From Polynucleobacter sp. 78F-HAINBA (GTDB taxonomy: Bacteria; Pseudomonadota; Gammaproteobacteria; Burkholderiales; Burkholderiaceae): 64,000 nucleotides of DNA. The DNA is taken from assembly GCF_018882325.1 (NCBI RefSeq), contig NZ_JACVOQ010000005.1, positions 62,001 to 126,000 of the forward strand. Reading direction: 5' to 3'. Each line of letters starts with the position of its first letter. The stretch's first letter is position 1. Made by a program: the position numbers and the translations under genes. Positions 18,288 to 27,088 of this stretch are shown here, piece after piece. The notes under the pieces were generated by a model, which searched no databases, was not told the origin of the DNA, and saw nothing but the letters and a program-made list of their open reading frames with translations.

Positions 18288-18542
18288 TTAAGACTTTTCT
18301 AAAGCCGCTACTTTAGCTTCGAGGGCTTCTAGTTTTTCTCTGGTCTTAGCAAGCACCTTAGATTGCAGATCAAATTCTTCGCGAGTAACCAGATCCATTT
18401 TCTGAAAACCCTGATTCATCATCGCGCGGACATTCTTTTCAATCTCTTGCGCAGGTGAATTACGAATAGCATCTCCAACCTTGTTTTGCATATCGCTAGC
18501 AATGCGTTGGATTTGTTCTAGGATTTCGCCTGGTTTTTGCAT
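18288..18542 (-). CDS. ubiK: Ubiquinone biosynthesis accessory factor UbiK
   Basis: 84 residues of the BMFP (YqiC) family: an N-terminal amphipathic helix and a C-terminal coiled coil (LAKTREKLEALEAKVAALEKS region). In E. coli UbiK binds UbiJ and helps the Ubi complex make ubiquinone aerobically. The family also fuses membranes in vitro. Single gene, convergent with the lipoprotein gene and divergent from the porin. No Shine-Dalgarno sequence or offset hexamer is visible before its ATG. Confidence 0.88.
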   Translation of the reverse strand: MQKPGEILEQIQRIASDMQNKVGDAIRNSPAQEIEKNVRAMMNQGFQKMDLVTREEFDLQSKVLAKTREKLEALEAKVAALEKS

Positions 18543-18642
18543 AATGCGGCCCGCCGTTCTATTGAAAGTTGCTTAAAAGATACAGATCGTATTTTAAGTT
18601 GTAGAGCCAAAAACAGGCAAAACCAGCCAAAAATGCTGCAAT

Positions 18643-18692
18643 TGCACCAAAATGAACGCAAATGGTGCAAATATAAGCACCAAAATTGGGCA
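18643..18692 (+). promoter_or_regulatory. NtrC-like half-sites upstream of the porin-glnK-amtB genes
   Basis: Three related half-sites occur: TGCACC (18643-18648), GGTGCA (18664-18669) and GCACC (18677-18681). The E. coli NtrC consensus is TGCACC-N5-GGTGCA. The first pair has the right arms but a 15-base spacer, one helical turn too long. The third forms GCACCAAAATTGGGCA, a degenerate full site. No -24/-12 promoter (GG-N10-GC) was found in 18543-18803. The rest of this 261-base gap holds only a GGGG/CCCC hairpin (18706-18718). Confidence 0.45.
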
Positions 18693-18803
18693 TAAGCCTT
18701 ATTTAGGGGAATCGCCCCAAATTGAGATGACTCCCGAGATTCATGATCACTCCATGCAATAAAGCATTTATCCCTTTTTTTCATGACCACCAAGGAGTTT
18801 TAT

Positions 18804-19628
18804 ATGAAAACTATTCAAAAGACAGCCATCGCTCTAGCGGCATCTGGCTTATTTGCAACAGCGGCATTTGCGCAAACAGCACCCGCAGCTGCTCCAGAGG
18901 CTCCTGAGGTGAGTCCAATTACAGCTAACGTGACAGTAACAAATAACTATATCTACCGCGGTATTTCGCAATCAAATTTCAAGCCTGCGATTCAAGGTGG
19001 ATTTGACTATGCCCATGAAAGTGGCCTCTACATTGGTAACTGGAACTCATCAATAAGTTGGGTGTCAGATGGTGGTGCCGCCACTAGCGCCCCTATAGAG
19101 ATGGATTTTTATGGCGGCTTTAAAAAGGATTTAATAGCAGAAGGCTTTGCTTCTGATATTGGTCTTTTACAGTACTACTATCCAACCAGTGGAATCATCG
19201 CTGGATTTACAAATCCAAATACAACGGAAATTTATGCTGCACAAAATGCAACATTCGGACCGGTTACGGGCTTCTTGAAATTTTCATATGCCCTCAGCAA
19301 TACTTTCGGATTTGCTAACAGTACGGGATCAAGCTACCTTGATTTAACGGGGAACTACGATACTGGTTTCTATGGCATTTCATTAAATGCACACGTGGGT
19401 ATGCAAAGAATTGCAGGCCAGTACTACACGGCTGAGCAGGCTACTGTGAGTTATACCGACTGGAAGCTGGGCCTTACAAAAGACTTTGGTGGTGGCTTAT
19501 CCGCATCAGCAGCTTATGTTGGTACCAATGTCAAGCAGGGTAGTGGAGGTTCATACGCTTACTATTCACCAACAGGAAGAAATCTTGGCGGTCAAACAGG
19601 TTTAGTGTCTCTCACAAAAACTTTTTAA
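18804..19628 (+). CDS. TorF-family putative porin
   Basis: 274 residues from the ATG at 18804, chosen because a strong AAGGAG ribosome binding site precedes it and a signal peptide follows (cleavage after AFAQ). The rest is a beta-rich sequence with the NVTVTNNYIYRGISQSN opening of the TIGR02001/TorF outer-membrane family. Such genes often precede glnK-amtB in betaproteobacteria, suggesting a nitrogen-responsive outer-membrane channel; the substrate is unknown. The Phe-terminal end (SLTKTF) fits an outer-membrane barrel. Confidence 0.85.
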   Translation: MKTIQKTAIALAASGLFATAAFAQTAPAAAPEAPEVSPITANVTVTNNYIYRGISQSNFKPAIQGGFDYAHESGLYIGNWNSSISWVSDGGAATSAPIEMDFYGGFKKDLIAEGFASDIGLLQYYYPTSGIIAGFTNPNTTEIYAAQNATFGPVTGFLKFSYALSNTFGFANSTGSSYLDLTGNYDTGFYGISLNAHVGMQRIAGQYYTAEQATVSYTDWKLGLTKDFGGGLSASAAYVGTNVKQGSGGSYAYYSPTGRNLGGQTGLVSLTKTF

Positions 19629-19641
19629 TTCTTTCCTCTGA

Positions 19642-19992
<351 letters not shown>

Positions 19993-20005
19993 AGAGAGGT
20001 TCAAA

Positions 20006-21469
20006 ATGTTAACTTGGATGAAAAAACTCCTTGCTAGCGGTGCGGTAGCTTTGGCTATTGGTGCTACTGGCGTTATGGCGACTTCATCAGCTTTTGCTGA
20101 AGAGGCTAAGCCAGTTGCCGCTGCCGCTGCCGCTGCGGTTGCTGCTGCTCCGGCATTGGTCCCAAATAAGGGTGATACAGCTTGGTTGCTGGTGTGTACC
20201 GCACTAGTAATCTTGATGACATTGCCTGGTTTGGCCTTGTTCTACGGTGGTTTAACACGTAGCAAGAACATTCTTTCTGTACTCGTACAGTGTATGTTTG
20301 TGTTCGCGTTGATCACAGTGTTGTGGTCCCTTTATGGATACAGCTTTGCATTTACTGAAGGTGGCGCATTCATTGGTGGACTCGATCGCTTGTTCTTGCA
20401 AGGCATTACTCCTGACTCAGTTGCCGCTACATTTAGTAAAGGCATTGTGATTCCTGAGTATGTATTTATGGCCTTCCAAGCTGCGTTTGCAACTATTACT
20501 TGCTGCTTGATCATTGGTTCATTTGCTGAGCGTGCTAAGTTTTCTGCAATCGTTGTATTTGTAATCCTTTGGTTCACATTTAGCTACTTGCCAATCGCTC
20601 ACATGGTTTGGTTCTGGCCTGGTCCTGATGACATCAAAGATGCAGCATCACTTGAAGCAATTACAGCGCGTGCTGGTTGGTTGTGGCAGAAGGGTGTTCT
20701 CGACTTTGCTGGCGGTACCGTTGTTCATATCAATGCTGCTATCGCTGGCTTGGTAGGTTCATTCGTGATCGGCAAACGTTTGGGTTACGGCAAAGAAGCA
20801 ATGAAGCCGCATAACTTAGTGTTTGTAATGATCGGCGCTTCACTATTGTGGTTCGGTTGGTTTGGTTTCAATGCCGGTTCTGCTTTAGAGGCAAACGGTA
20901 GTGCAGCCTTGGCATTCGTAAACACATTGTTGGCAACAGCTGCAGCAGTATTGAGCTGGTCAGTTGCTGAGTGGGTCCACAAAGGTAAGCCTTCCATGTT
21001 GGGTGGTGCATCTGGTTGCGTAGCTGGTTTAGTTGCTGTTACTCCTGCTGCTGGTTTTGTAGGCCCAATGGGTGCCCTCGTAATTGGTGCTGCTGCTGGC
21101 GTAGTTTGCTTGTGGGGTGTTTCTGGTCTCAAGAAGATTTTGGGTTCAGACGACAGCTTGGATGTATTCGGTGTGCATGGCGTTGGCGGTATCTTGGGTG
21201 CTTTGTTGACTGGTGTGTTCGCAGATCCAGCTTTAGGCGGAACAGGTATTTGGGATTACGTAGCAAATGCTGCTGCTCCTGACTACTCCATCGCTAGCCA
21301 ATTGTGGATTCAGAGCCAAGGTGTCATCGTTACCCTAATTTGGTCTGGCGTAGTTTCTTATATTGCCTACAAATTGGTTGATATGGTGATTGGCCTGCGC
21401 GTTAAAGAAGATGCAGAGCGCGAAGGTTTGGACATCACTTCCCACGGTGAGTCTGCTTACGAGTCTTAA
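20006..21469 (+). CDS. amtB: Ammonium transporter
   Basis: 487 residues from the ATG at 20006 (ribosome binding site AAAGAGAGG); longer in-frame readings would overlap glnK. A signal peptide (cleavage near AFAEE) is followed by an Ala-rich linker and 11 membrane helices. Family signatures are present: DTAWLLVCTALVILMTLPGLALFYGG, twin-His pore residues (VVHINAAIAGL and FGVHGVGGILG) and WFGWFGFNAGSAL. It conducts ammonium/ammonia across the inner membrane under GlnK control. A terminator follows. Confidence 0.96.
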   Translation: MLTWMKKLLASGAVALAIGATGVMATSSAFAEEAKPVAAAAAAAVAAAPALVPNKGDTAWLLVCTALVILMTLPGLALFYGGLTRSKNILSVLVQCMFVFALITVLWSLYGYSFAFTEGGAFIGGLDRLFLQGITPDSVAATFSKGIVIPEYVFMAFQAAFATITCCLIIGSFAERAKFSAIVVFVILWFTFSYLPIAHMVWFWPGPDDIKDAASLEAITARAGWLWQKGVLDFAGGTVVHINAAIAGLVGSFVIGKRLGYGKEAMKPHNLVFVMIGASLLWFGWFGFNAGSALEANGSAALAFVNTLLATAAAVLSWSVAEWVHKGKPSMLGGASGCVAGLVAVTPAAGFVGPMGALVIGAAAGVVCLWGVSGLKKILGSDDSLDVFGVHGVGGILGALLTGVFADPALGGTGIWDYVANAAAPDYSIASQLWIQSQGVIVTLIWSGVVSYIAYKLVDMVIGLRVKEDAEREGLDITSHGESAYES

Positions 21470-21490
21470 TTAGCGTTTTTACCCCTCACT

Positions 21491-21520
21491 GGGCGGCTTT
21501 TGTTGGCTGCCCGGTTTTTA
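21491..21520 (+). terminator. Terminator after amtB
   Basis: Arms GGGCGGC (21491-21497) and GCTGCCC (21506-21512, one G-T pair) with an 8-base loop, followed by GGTTTTTA. Confidence 0.8.
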
Positions 21521-21522
21521 AG

Positions 21523-21554
21523 CGCGGGATCCTCGGATTCCGCGTCTTTCTTTT
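21523..21554 (+). terminator. Second hairpin with T-rich tail, just before gshA
   Basis: Arms CGCGGGATCC (21523-21532) and GGATTCCGCG (21535-21544, one G-T pair), followed by TCTTTCTTTT. It ends 20 bases before the gshA ATG and 8 bases before the gshA -10 candidate, so it should insulate gshA from amtB transcription. The inner base pairs cannot all form because only two bases separate the arms. Confidence 0.65.
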
Positions 21555-21562
21555 AAAAATCT

Positions 21563-21568
21563 TACAAT
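21563..21568 (+). promoter_or_regulatory. Candidate -10 element for a leaderless gshA mRNA
   Basis: TACAAT, six bases, then the gshA ATG at 21575. The start is firm because MVPHLITAL opens this GshA family. The hexamer follows the T-rich tail of a hairpin, leaving no room for a leader. The upstream GC-rich stem contains no -35 match. Confidence 0.5.
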
Positions 21569-21574
21569 GGTGAA

Positions 21575-22873
21575 ATGGTTCCACATCTCATCACTGCCCT
21601 TAGCGGCCCTCTTCTCGATCTCGAGTCGAAGGTATTAGAAGCAACCCCAACTATTGAGCGCTGGTTCAGGCTTGAGTGGCAGGAGCACACTCCGCCGTTC
21701 TACTGCTCAGTTGATCTGCGTAATGCTGGCTTTAAGCTAGCTCCAGTCGACACTAATCTCTTTCCGGGCGGCTTTAATAATCTATCTCCACAGATGTTGC
21801 CTTTGGCAGTTCAGGCAGCAATGGCTGCAATTGAGAAGATTTGTCCTGAAGCAAAAAATTTACTGTTGATACCTGAGCGACATACTCGCAATACCTTCTA
21901 CTTGCAGAATATTGCACGCCTATCTTCGATCTTGCGACAAGCAGGCCTCAATGTGCGTCTGGGTACTTTGTCAGATGAAATTAAAAAGCCAACGTGGATT
22001 GATTTGCCTGATGGCAATCGCCTCTTGATGGAGCCTTTATCTCGTTTGGGTTTGAAGAAACAGCGATTGGGATTAAAAGATTTTGATCCTTGTTCAATTT
22101 TGCTAAACAATGATTTGTCAGCAGGCATTCCTCCAATCTTAGAAAATCTGCATGAGCAGTATCTCTTGCCGGGCCTGCACGCAGGATGGCATGTGCGCCG
22201 CAAATCAAATCACTTTGCTGCCTATGACGAAGTTGCAAAGAAATTTGCAAAGGTGGTGGACATTGATCCTTGGATGATTAATCCTTACTTTGCTAGTTGC
22301 TCTAATGTGAACTTTCATGAGCGCAAGGGCGAAGAAGAATTACAAGCGGCTGTAGAGAAAGTTCTCAAGAAAACTGCCAAGAAATACCGTGAGTACGGCA
22401 TTAAAGAAAAACCATACGTTGTTGTTAAAGCCGATGCTGGAACATACGGTATGGGCGTAATGGTAGTGAATGATCCTGCCCAGCTCAAAGGCTTGAATCG
22501 TAAAGACCGCAATAAGATGAGTGTTGTCAAAGAAGGCCTTGAGGTAAGTGATGTATTGATTCAGGAAGGTGTTTACACCTTCGAGAAAGTGAATGAAGCT
22601 GTCGCTGAACCAGTGGTGTACATGATTGACCGTTATGTAATCGGCGGCTTCTATCGCGTACATACTGACCGTGGCCCCGATGAGAATTTGAACGCGCCTG
22701 GCATGCATTTTGTACCTTTGGCATTCGAGCAAAACTCCATGCCAGATCTGGCTGCTAAGCCTGGTAGCGCACCGCCCAATCGCTTTTATCTCTATGGCGT
22801 TGTCGCTCGCCTAGCTTTATTGGCCGCTTCTTTAGAACTGGAGCGTTCCGATCCTAATGCTGAAGCTGCTTAA
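21575..22873 (+). CDS. gshA: Glutamate--cysteine ligase (betaproteobacterial type)
   Basis: 432 residues matching the TIGR02049 GshA family, a form found in betaproteobacteria and acidithiobacilli that differs from the E. coli enzyme. Recognisable segments are RWFRLEWQEHTPPFYCSVDLRN, VDTNLFPGGFNNL and KADAGTYGMGVMVV (ATP-grasp-like). It forms gamma-glutamylcysteine, the first and limiting step of glutathione synthesis. gshB follows after 25 bases. Confidence 0.93.
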   Translation: MVPHLITALSGPLLDLESKVLEATPTIERWFRLEWQEHTPPFYCSVDLRNAGFKLAPVDTNLFPGGFNNLSPQMLPLAVQAAMAAIEKICPEAKNLLLIPERHTRNTFYLQNIARLSSILRQAGLNVRLGTLSDEIKKPTWIDLPDGNRLLMEPLSRLGLKKQRLGLKDFDPCSILLNNDLSAGIPPILENLHEQYLLPGLHAGWHVRRKSNHFAAYDEVAKKFAKVVDIDPWMINPYFASCSNVNFHERKGEEELQAAVEKVLKKTAKKYREYGIKEKPYVVVKADAGTYGMGVMVVNDPAQLKGLNRKDRNKMSVVKEGLEVSDVLIQEGVYTFEKVNEAVAEPVVYMIDRYVIGGFYRVHTDRGPDENLNAPGMHFVPLAFEQNSMPDLAAKPGSAPPNRFYLYGVVARLALLAASLELERSDPNAEAA

Positions 22874-22898
22874 CTTTATTTGAATGCTCGGACATAAG

Positions 22899-23840
22899 AT
22901 GAATCTCCTTTTCATTGCTGACCCTTTGGAGTCTTTCAAGATTAGTAAAGATTCCACCTTGGCAATGATGCGAGTTGCACAAGAGGCAGGGCATCAATTG
23001 TGGTTTTGTCAAAGTCGCAATATCCTTTGGAGGGATGACTTTGTAGTAGCGGATTGTCAGTCTCTCGACATTAAGCCAAGCGGTACTGCATGGTTTGAAT
23101 TGGGCCCCGTTGAAGATCGCCCATTAAATACTTTTAACGCAGTCATGATGCGTACTGATCCACCGTTTGATATTGAGTATCTCAATACCACTTGGTTGTT
23201 ATCTGCTGCAGTTCGTCAGGGTGCAAAAGTATTTAATAACCCGATGGCTATTCGGGACCATTCTGAAAAAATATCTATTACTGAATTTCCAGAGCTTATT
23301 CCGCCAACTTTGATTACGCGCGAACTTAGTGCAATCGAGGTATTTCATCAAGAGCATCAGGATATTGTGATTAAGCCTTTAGATGGCATGGGTGGTATGG
23401 GCGTGTTTCGTGTCGGGCTGGATGGCTTGAACCTTGCCAGTATTGTGGAGACGCTTGGCGAGAACGGCGCACGTACTTTGATGGTGCAAAGATTCTTGCC
23501 TGAAATAGCTCAAGGCGATAAACGGGTCTTGCTGATTGGTGGCGAGGTAGTGCCATTCGCATTGGCTCGCATTCCACAGGGTAGCGAAATCCGAGGTAAC
23601 TTAGCTGCTGGTGGCAAAGGAGTGGCTATGCCACTGACGGATGCCGAGCTTAAGGTTGCAGAGCGCCTTGCCCCAATTTTGAATGCCCGGGGCTTGTTCT
23701 TGGTAGGATTAGATTTAATTGGTGCTTATGTCACAGAAATTAATGTGACCAGCCCAACATGTTTTGTAGAAATTACTGAGCAAAGCGGATTTGATGTCCC
23801 GAAATTTTGGTTAACAGCGCTTGAAAAGGCATTGGCATAA
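22899..23840 (+). CDS. gshB: Glutathione synthetase
   Basis: 313 residues from the ATG at 22899, preferred over the ATG at 22884 because it aligns with the family opening (MNLLFIADPLESFKISKDST). ATP-grasp ligase with DPPFDIEYL, KPLDGMGGMGVFRV (ATP-binding loop) and NVTSPTCFVEI. It adds glycine to gamma-glutamylcysteine. It sits between gshA and a phosphotransferase gene three bases downstream, so glutathione synthesis and the regulatory PTS share an operon. Confidence 0.95.
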   Translation: MNLLFIADPLESFKISKDSTLAMMRVAQEAGHQLWFCQSRNILWRDDFVVADCQSLDIKPSGTAWFELGPVEDRPLNTFNAVMMRTDPPFDIEYLNTTWLLSAAVRQGAKVFNNPMAIRDHSEKISITEFPELIPPTLITRELSAIEVFHQEHQDIVIKPLDGMGGMGVFRVGLDGLNLASIVETLGENGARTLMVQRFLPEIAQGDKRVLLIGGEVVPFALARIPQGSEIRGNLAAGGKGVAMPLTDAELKVAERLAPILNARGLFLVGLDLIGAYVTEINVTSPTCFVEITEQSGFDVPKFWLTALEKALA

Positions 23841-23842
23841 AC

Positions 23843-24277
23843 ATGGTTGGAATCGTAATAGTTGCCCACACCCCAGTGGCAAGCGCGATGCTCGGTTTTG
23901 CTGAGCATGCATTTGGTGTAGTGCCCGAGAGGGTTAGGGCTGTCGATATTCCGCCCTATGAAGACACAAAGGCTAGCTTCGATCGAGTGTTAAGGGCGGC
24001 ATACGGCGTCAATACTGGTCAGGGCGTTTTAATCCTCACTGATGTGATGGGCGCTACTCCAGCCAATGTGGCATCTAAGCTTGAAGCTCTAGGGCCATTA
24101 TCTGGCCTGAATGCGCCAGTGATTGTGTTGGCGGGACTTAATTTACCGATGTTGATGCGTTGCATTTCTCATCGCGGAGAGGGCCTAGAGGAGCTGGCTC
24201 AGAAAGCGCTTCAGGGTGGCCAAAATGGCATCCTACGATTGGGTTCTAAAGCCCCACAAGCCACTACGGAGAGATAG
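23843..24277 (+). CDS. PTS EIIA component, mannose/sorbose family
   Basis: 144 residues of the EIIA-Man fold: MVGIVIVAHTP places the phosphorylatable His at residue 9, and TDVMGATPANVA is a conserved phosphate-accepting loop. No EIIB, EIIC or EIID lies nearby, so it probably serves as a regulatory phosphate acceptor of HPr rather than a sugar transporter subunit. The same EIIA-HPr-EI order is widespread in betaproteobacteria. Confidence 0.92.
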   Translation: MVGIVIVAHTPVASAMLGFAEHAFGVVPERVRAVDIPPYEDTKASFDRVLRAAYGVNTGQGVLILTDVMGATPANVASKLEALGPLSGLNAPVIVLAGLNLPMLMRCISHRGEGLEELAQKALQGGQNGILRLGSKAPQATTER

Positions 24278-24285
24278 GGCCCACT

Positions 24286-24555
24286 ATGCCTGTTGCTGAA
24301 ATTGAAATCATTAATAAGTTGGGCTTGCATGCTCGCGCATCTGCGAAGTTATCTCAACTTGCTGCAGAGTTTCCTTGCGAAATCTTCCTGTCCCGTAATG
24401 GCCGTCAAATTAATGCCAAAAGCATTATGGGCGTCATGATGCTAGCTGCTGGCATTGGCAGTACAGTCACTTTAGAGACTGTTGGTGAAAAAGAAGATGA
24501 GGCAATGCAGGCCTTAACGGCATTGATTAACGATCGATTTGGCGAGGGCGAATAA
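24286..24555 (+). CDS. ptsH: Phosphocarrier protein HPr
   Basis: 89 residues. His15 (GLHARASA) accepts phosphate from EI, and Ser46 (NAKSIMGVM) is the target of HPr kinase, whose gene hprK is also in this window (56711-57730). Both sites being intact means HPr can integrate phosphoenolpyruvate flow and kinase signals. It is 2 bases from ptsI. Confidence 0.95.
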   Translation: MPVAEIEIINKLGLHARASAKLSQLAAEFPCEIFLSRNGRQINAKSIMGVMMLAAGIGSTVTLETVGEKEDEAMQALTALINDRFGEGE

Positions 24556-24557
24556 GG

Positions 24558-26309
24558 ATGACTTTTGCTTTGCACGGAATAGCAGTATCTAAAGGCATTG
24601 CTATCGGCAAAGCCGTACTGATATCACGCGCAGCATTAGAGGTTAGTCATCACTTAATTGAAGCTGGTAAAGAAGAGGCTGAAGCCCAAAAGTTATTAGA
24701 TGCTTTTGAGCAGGTGCGTCTGGAGTTGGCGCAATTGCGCCAAGGGTTGCCTAAAGATGCACCACAAGAAATGGCTGCGTTCTTGGATGTGCACGGCATG
24801 ATTCTGGCAGACCCGGCTTTAGCTGAGAAGCCAATTAAATTAATTCGCACTCAAAGATTAAATGCTGCTTGGGCTTTAACAACCGAGCTGAATGATCTTT
24901 TAGAGCAATTTGCTGATATTGAGGATGCGTATTTAAAAGAGCGTGCCAACGATATTCGGCAGGTAGCTGAGCGCGTAATTAAGGCTTTGAATGCTCAGAA
25001 AAAAGATCCTTTACACGATGCCGATTTTTTGCCTGCAAGCGATATCGGCATAGAGTCGATTATTGTTGCCCACGATATTGCTCCCCATGACATGCTGCGC
25101 TTCAAAGAGCATGCCTTTACGGGGTTTGTAACGGATCTTGGCGGTAAGACCTCCCATACCGCCATTGTTGCGCGAAGCATGGAAATCCCCGCAGTAGTCG
25201 GTGTGCGCCATGCCAGCGAAATGATTCGCCATGGTGATTGGCTGATATTGGATGGCGAGCATGGGGTTGTCGTAGTTGCGCCCGATGAACAACTCCTTGC
25301 TGAGTATCGAAAGCTACAAGCCCAAGCCTTAAAAGAGGCCCGCAAATTAAAACAGTTAAAGCATGCCAAGACAGAGACGGCTGACCGCGTTGAGATTGAG
25401 TTATTTGCCAATATTGAGTTGCCTGAGGATGCTATTCAGGCAGTGAAGTTGGGTGCTGTAGGCGTTGGCTTATTCCGCTCCGAATTTTTATTTATGGATC
25501 GCAAGCAAGCCTTGCCCGATGAAGAGCAGCAGTATCAAGAATATCGCCGTGTAGTTGATTTAATGCATGGTCTGCCTGTCAATATTAGAACTATTGACGT
25601 TGGTGCCGATAAGGCATTGGGTGGTGGAGGCGATGTTTCTCAAACTGGTGCATCACCACTGGGATTGCGAGCGATTCGCTGGTCTTTGACCGAGCCTGAA
25701 ATCTTTCTAACGCAACTTAGGGCCATCTTACGTGCATCGGCCCATGGTCAGGCGCGCATCATGATTCCGATGTTGGCCCATGCTAAAGAAATCGACGAAA
25801 CATTTAGATTAATTGAAAAAGCAAAGCAGCAATTGCATCAGCGTGGCAAAGCATTCAATCCGAATATTCAAGTTGGTGCCATGATTGAAATTCCAGCGGC
25901 TGCATTGATGCTACCCTTGTTTATTAATCGATTTGATTTTCTTTCGATTGGTACGAATGACTTAATTCAGTACACCTTGGCAATTGACCGCGCAGATCAT
26001 GCGGTAGCGCACCTGTACGATCCTTTGCATCCTGCTATTTTGAATTTACTGGCAAGCATTATTGACCAAGCTAAACGCGCGGATGTGCCAGTTGCTGTTT
26101 GCGGAGAGATGGCGGGCGATCCTGCGTTAACAAAGCTATTGCTCGCACTCGGGCTAACGGATTTCTCAATGCACTTCAGTCAGCTGTTGTTAGTTAAGCG
26201 TGAGATCCTAAAGGCAAATGTGGGCCTATTAAAAGCCCGTGTTCCTAGGGTTCTGCGTGCTTACGAGCCCGAAGAGCAGGCCAAGGCATTGGAGCGATTG
26301 CTTTCTTAA
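24558..26309 (+). CDS. ptsI: Phosphoenolpyruvate-protein phosphotransferase (enzyme I)
   Basis: 583 residues. The active-site His is about residue 200 in GGKTSHTAIVARS; the PEP-binding barrel shows FRSEFLFMDR and the C-terminal signature CGEMAGDP. It transfers phosphate from phosphoenolpyruvate to HPr. Last gene of the gshA-gshB-EIIA-ptsH-ptsI operon; it ends five bases before a convergent gene. Confidence 0.96.
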   Translation: MTFALHGIAVSKGIAIGKAVLISRAALEVSHHLIEAGKEEAEAQKLLDAFEQVRLELAQLRQGLPKDAPQEMAAFLDVHGMILADPALAEKPIKLIRTQRLNAAWALTTELNDLLEQFADIEDAYLKERANDIRQVAERVIKALNAQKKDPLHDADFLPASDIGIESIIVAHDIAPHDMLRFKEHAFTGFVTDLGGKTSHTAIVARSMEIPAVVGVRHASEMIRHGDWLILDGEHGVVVVAPDEQLLAEYRKLQAQALKEARKLKQLKHAKTETADRVEIELFANIELPEDAIQAVKLGAVGVGLFRSEFLFMDRKQALPDEEQQYQEYRRVVDLMHGLPVNIRTIDVGADKALGGGGDVSQTGASPLGLRAIRWSLTEPEIFLTQLRAILRASAHGQARIMIPMLAHAKEIDETFRLIEKAKQQLHQRGKAFNPNIQVGAMIEIPAAALMLPLFINRFDFLSIGTNDLIQYTLAIDRADHAVAHLYDPLHPAILNLLASIIDQAKRADVPVAVCGEMAGDPALTKLLLALGLTDFSMHFSQLLLVKREILKANVGLLKARVPRVLRAYEPEEQAKALERLLS

Positions 26310-26313
26310 TTCC

Positions 26314-27066
26314 CTAATGTTGGGAGCCGCAAACTTTGCATGCGGGATTTCGAGAAATGCGAATCTCATCAATTTGAGTATTGAGCGCATTCCAAAGCAA
26401 CATTCTTCCTACTAAAGGCTGACCAAAGCCAATCAATACCTGAAGGGCTTGGGCTGCTTGCATCGCGCCAATAATGCCAACCAAGGGCGAGAAGATACCC
26501 ATGCTGGCACAGCTAACTTCCTCGAACTGTTCTTCCGGAGAAAAAAGGCAGGCGTAGCAGGGTGACGTTGCACTCCGAAAATCAAAGACGCTCAATTGAC
26601 CATCAAATTTGAGGGCAGATCCAGAGATGAGTGGCACCTTGTGATTAAAGCAGGCTGCATTAATGAAGTGGCGGGTAGCAAAGTTATCAGTGCAATCTAG
26701 GACGAGGTTTACTGATGGCAAAAGATTGCTCAATAAATTCTTGGTCGCCTTCTCTGCGATTGCGTTAATCGTGAGGGTGGGATTAATGCTGTGCAAAAAC
26801 TGTTTTCCTGACTCCACCTTACTTTTGCCGATGGAGTTTTGACTATGCATGATTTGTCGTTGCAAATTAGTGAGCTCGACTTTGTCATGATCAACTAGCG
26901 TTATTTTTCCGACACCGGCTGCGGCTAAATAGGGTGCAGCAGCGCTTCCAAGTCCACCTGCACCAATGATCAGGACGTGCGAGCCAAGAAGCTTTTCTTG
27001 GCCAGCAACATCAATTTCTTCTAGCAGTAAATGCCGCGAGTAGCGAAGTAGCTGCTCATCATTCAT
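26314..27066 (-). CDS. moeB: HesA/MoeB/ThiF-family sulphur-carrier adenylyltransferase
   Basis: 250 residues from the ATG at 27066, chosen over one six bases earlier because CTAGG lies at ribosome-binding distance from it. The adenylation domain has GAGGLGSAAAPYLAAAGVG, the NLQRQ arginine finger region and DCTDNFATR; two CxxC pairs (CYAC and CKVC) form the zinc site. It adenylates the C-terminus of a MoaD- or ThiS-like carrier. ThiF and MoeB cannot be told apart from this sequence alone. Convergent with ptsI. Confidence 0.9.
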   Translation of the reverse strand: MNDEQLLRYSRHLLLEEIDVAGQEKLLGSHVLIIGAGGLGSAAAPYLAAAGVGKITLVDHDKVELTNLQRQIMHSQNSIGKSKVESGKQFLHSINPTLTINAIAEKATKNLLSNLLPSVNLVLDCTDNFATRHFINAACFNHKVPLISGSALKFDGQLSVFDFRSATSPCYACLFSPEEQFEEVSCASMGIFSPLVGIIGAMQAAQALQVLIGFGQPLVGRMLLWNALNTQIDEIRISRNPACKVCGSQH

Positions 27067-27088
27067 ATGCATGCCTAGTTGCTAGAAC

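Noticed and set aside
18688-18712. A sigma-54 promoter at TGGGCATAAGCCTTATT
   Set aside because: The -24 half resembles TGGCA, but the -12 position reads TA or AT instead of GC at every allowed spacing.
18702-18724. A hairpin with GGGG/CCCC arms as a terminator or riboswitch
   Set aside because: A four-pair core with mismatched flanks and no T-run; too little to call.
20113-20160. A short repeat encoding Ala residues after the AmtB signal peptide
   Set aside because: It is an Ala-rich linker with GCT/GCC codons, a common low-complexity stretch, not a mobile or regulatory repeat.
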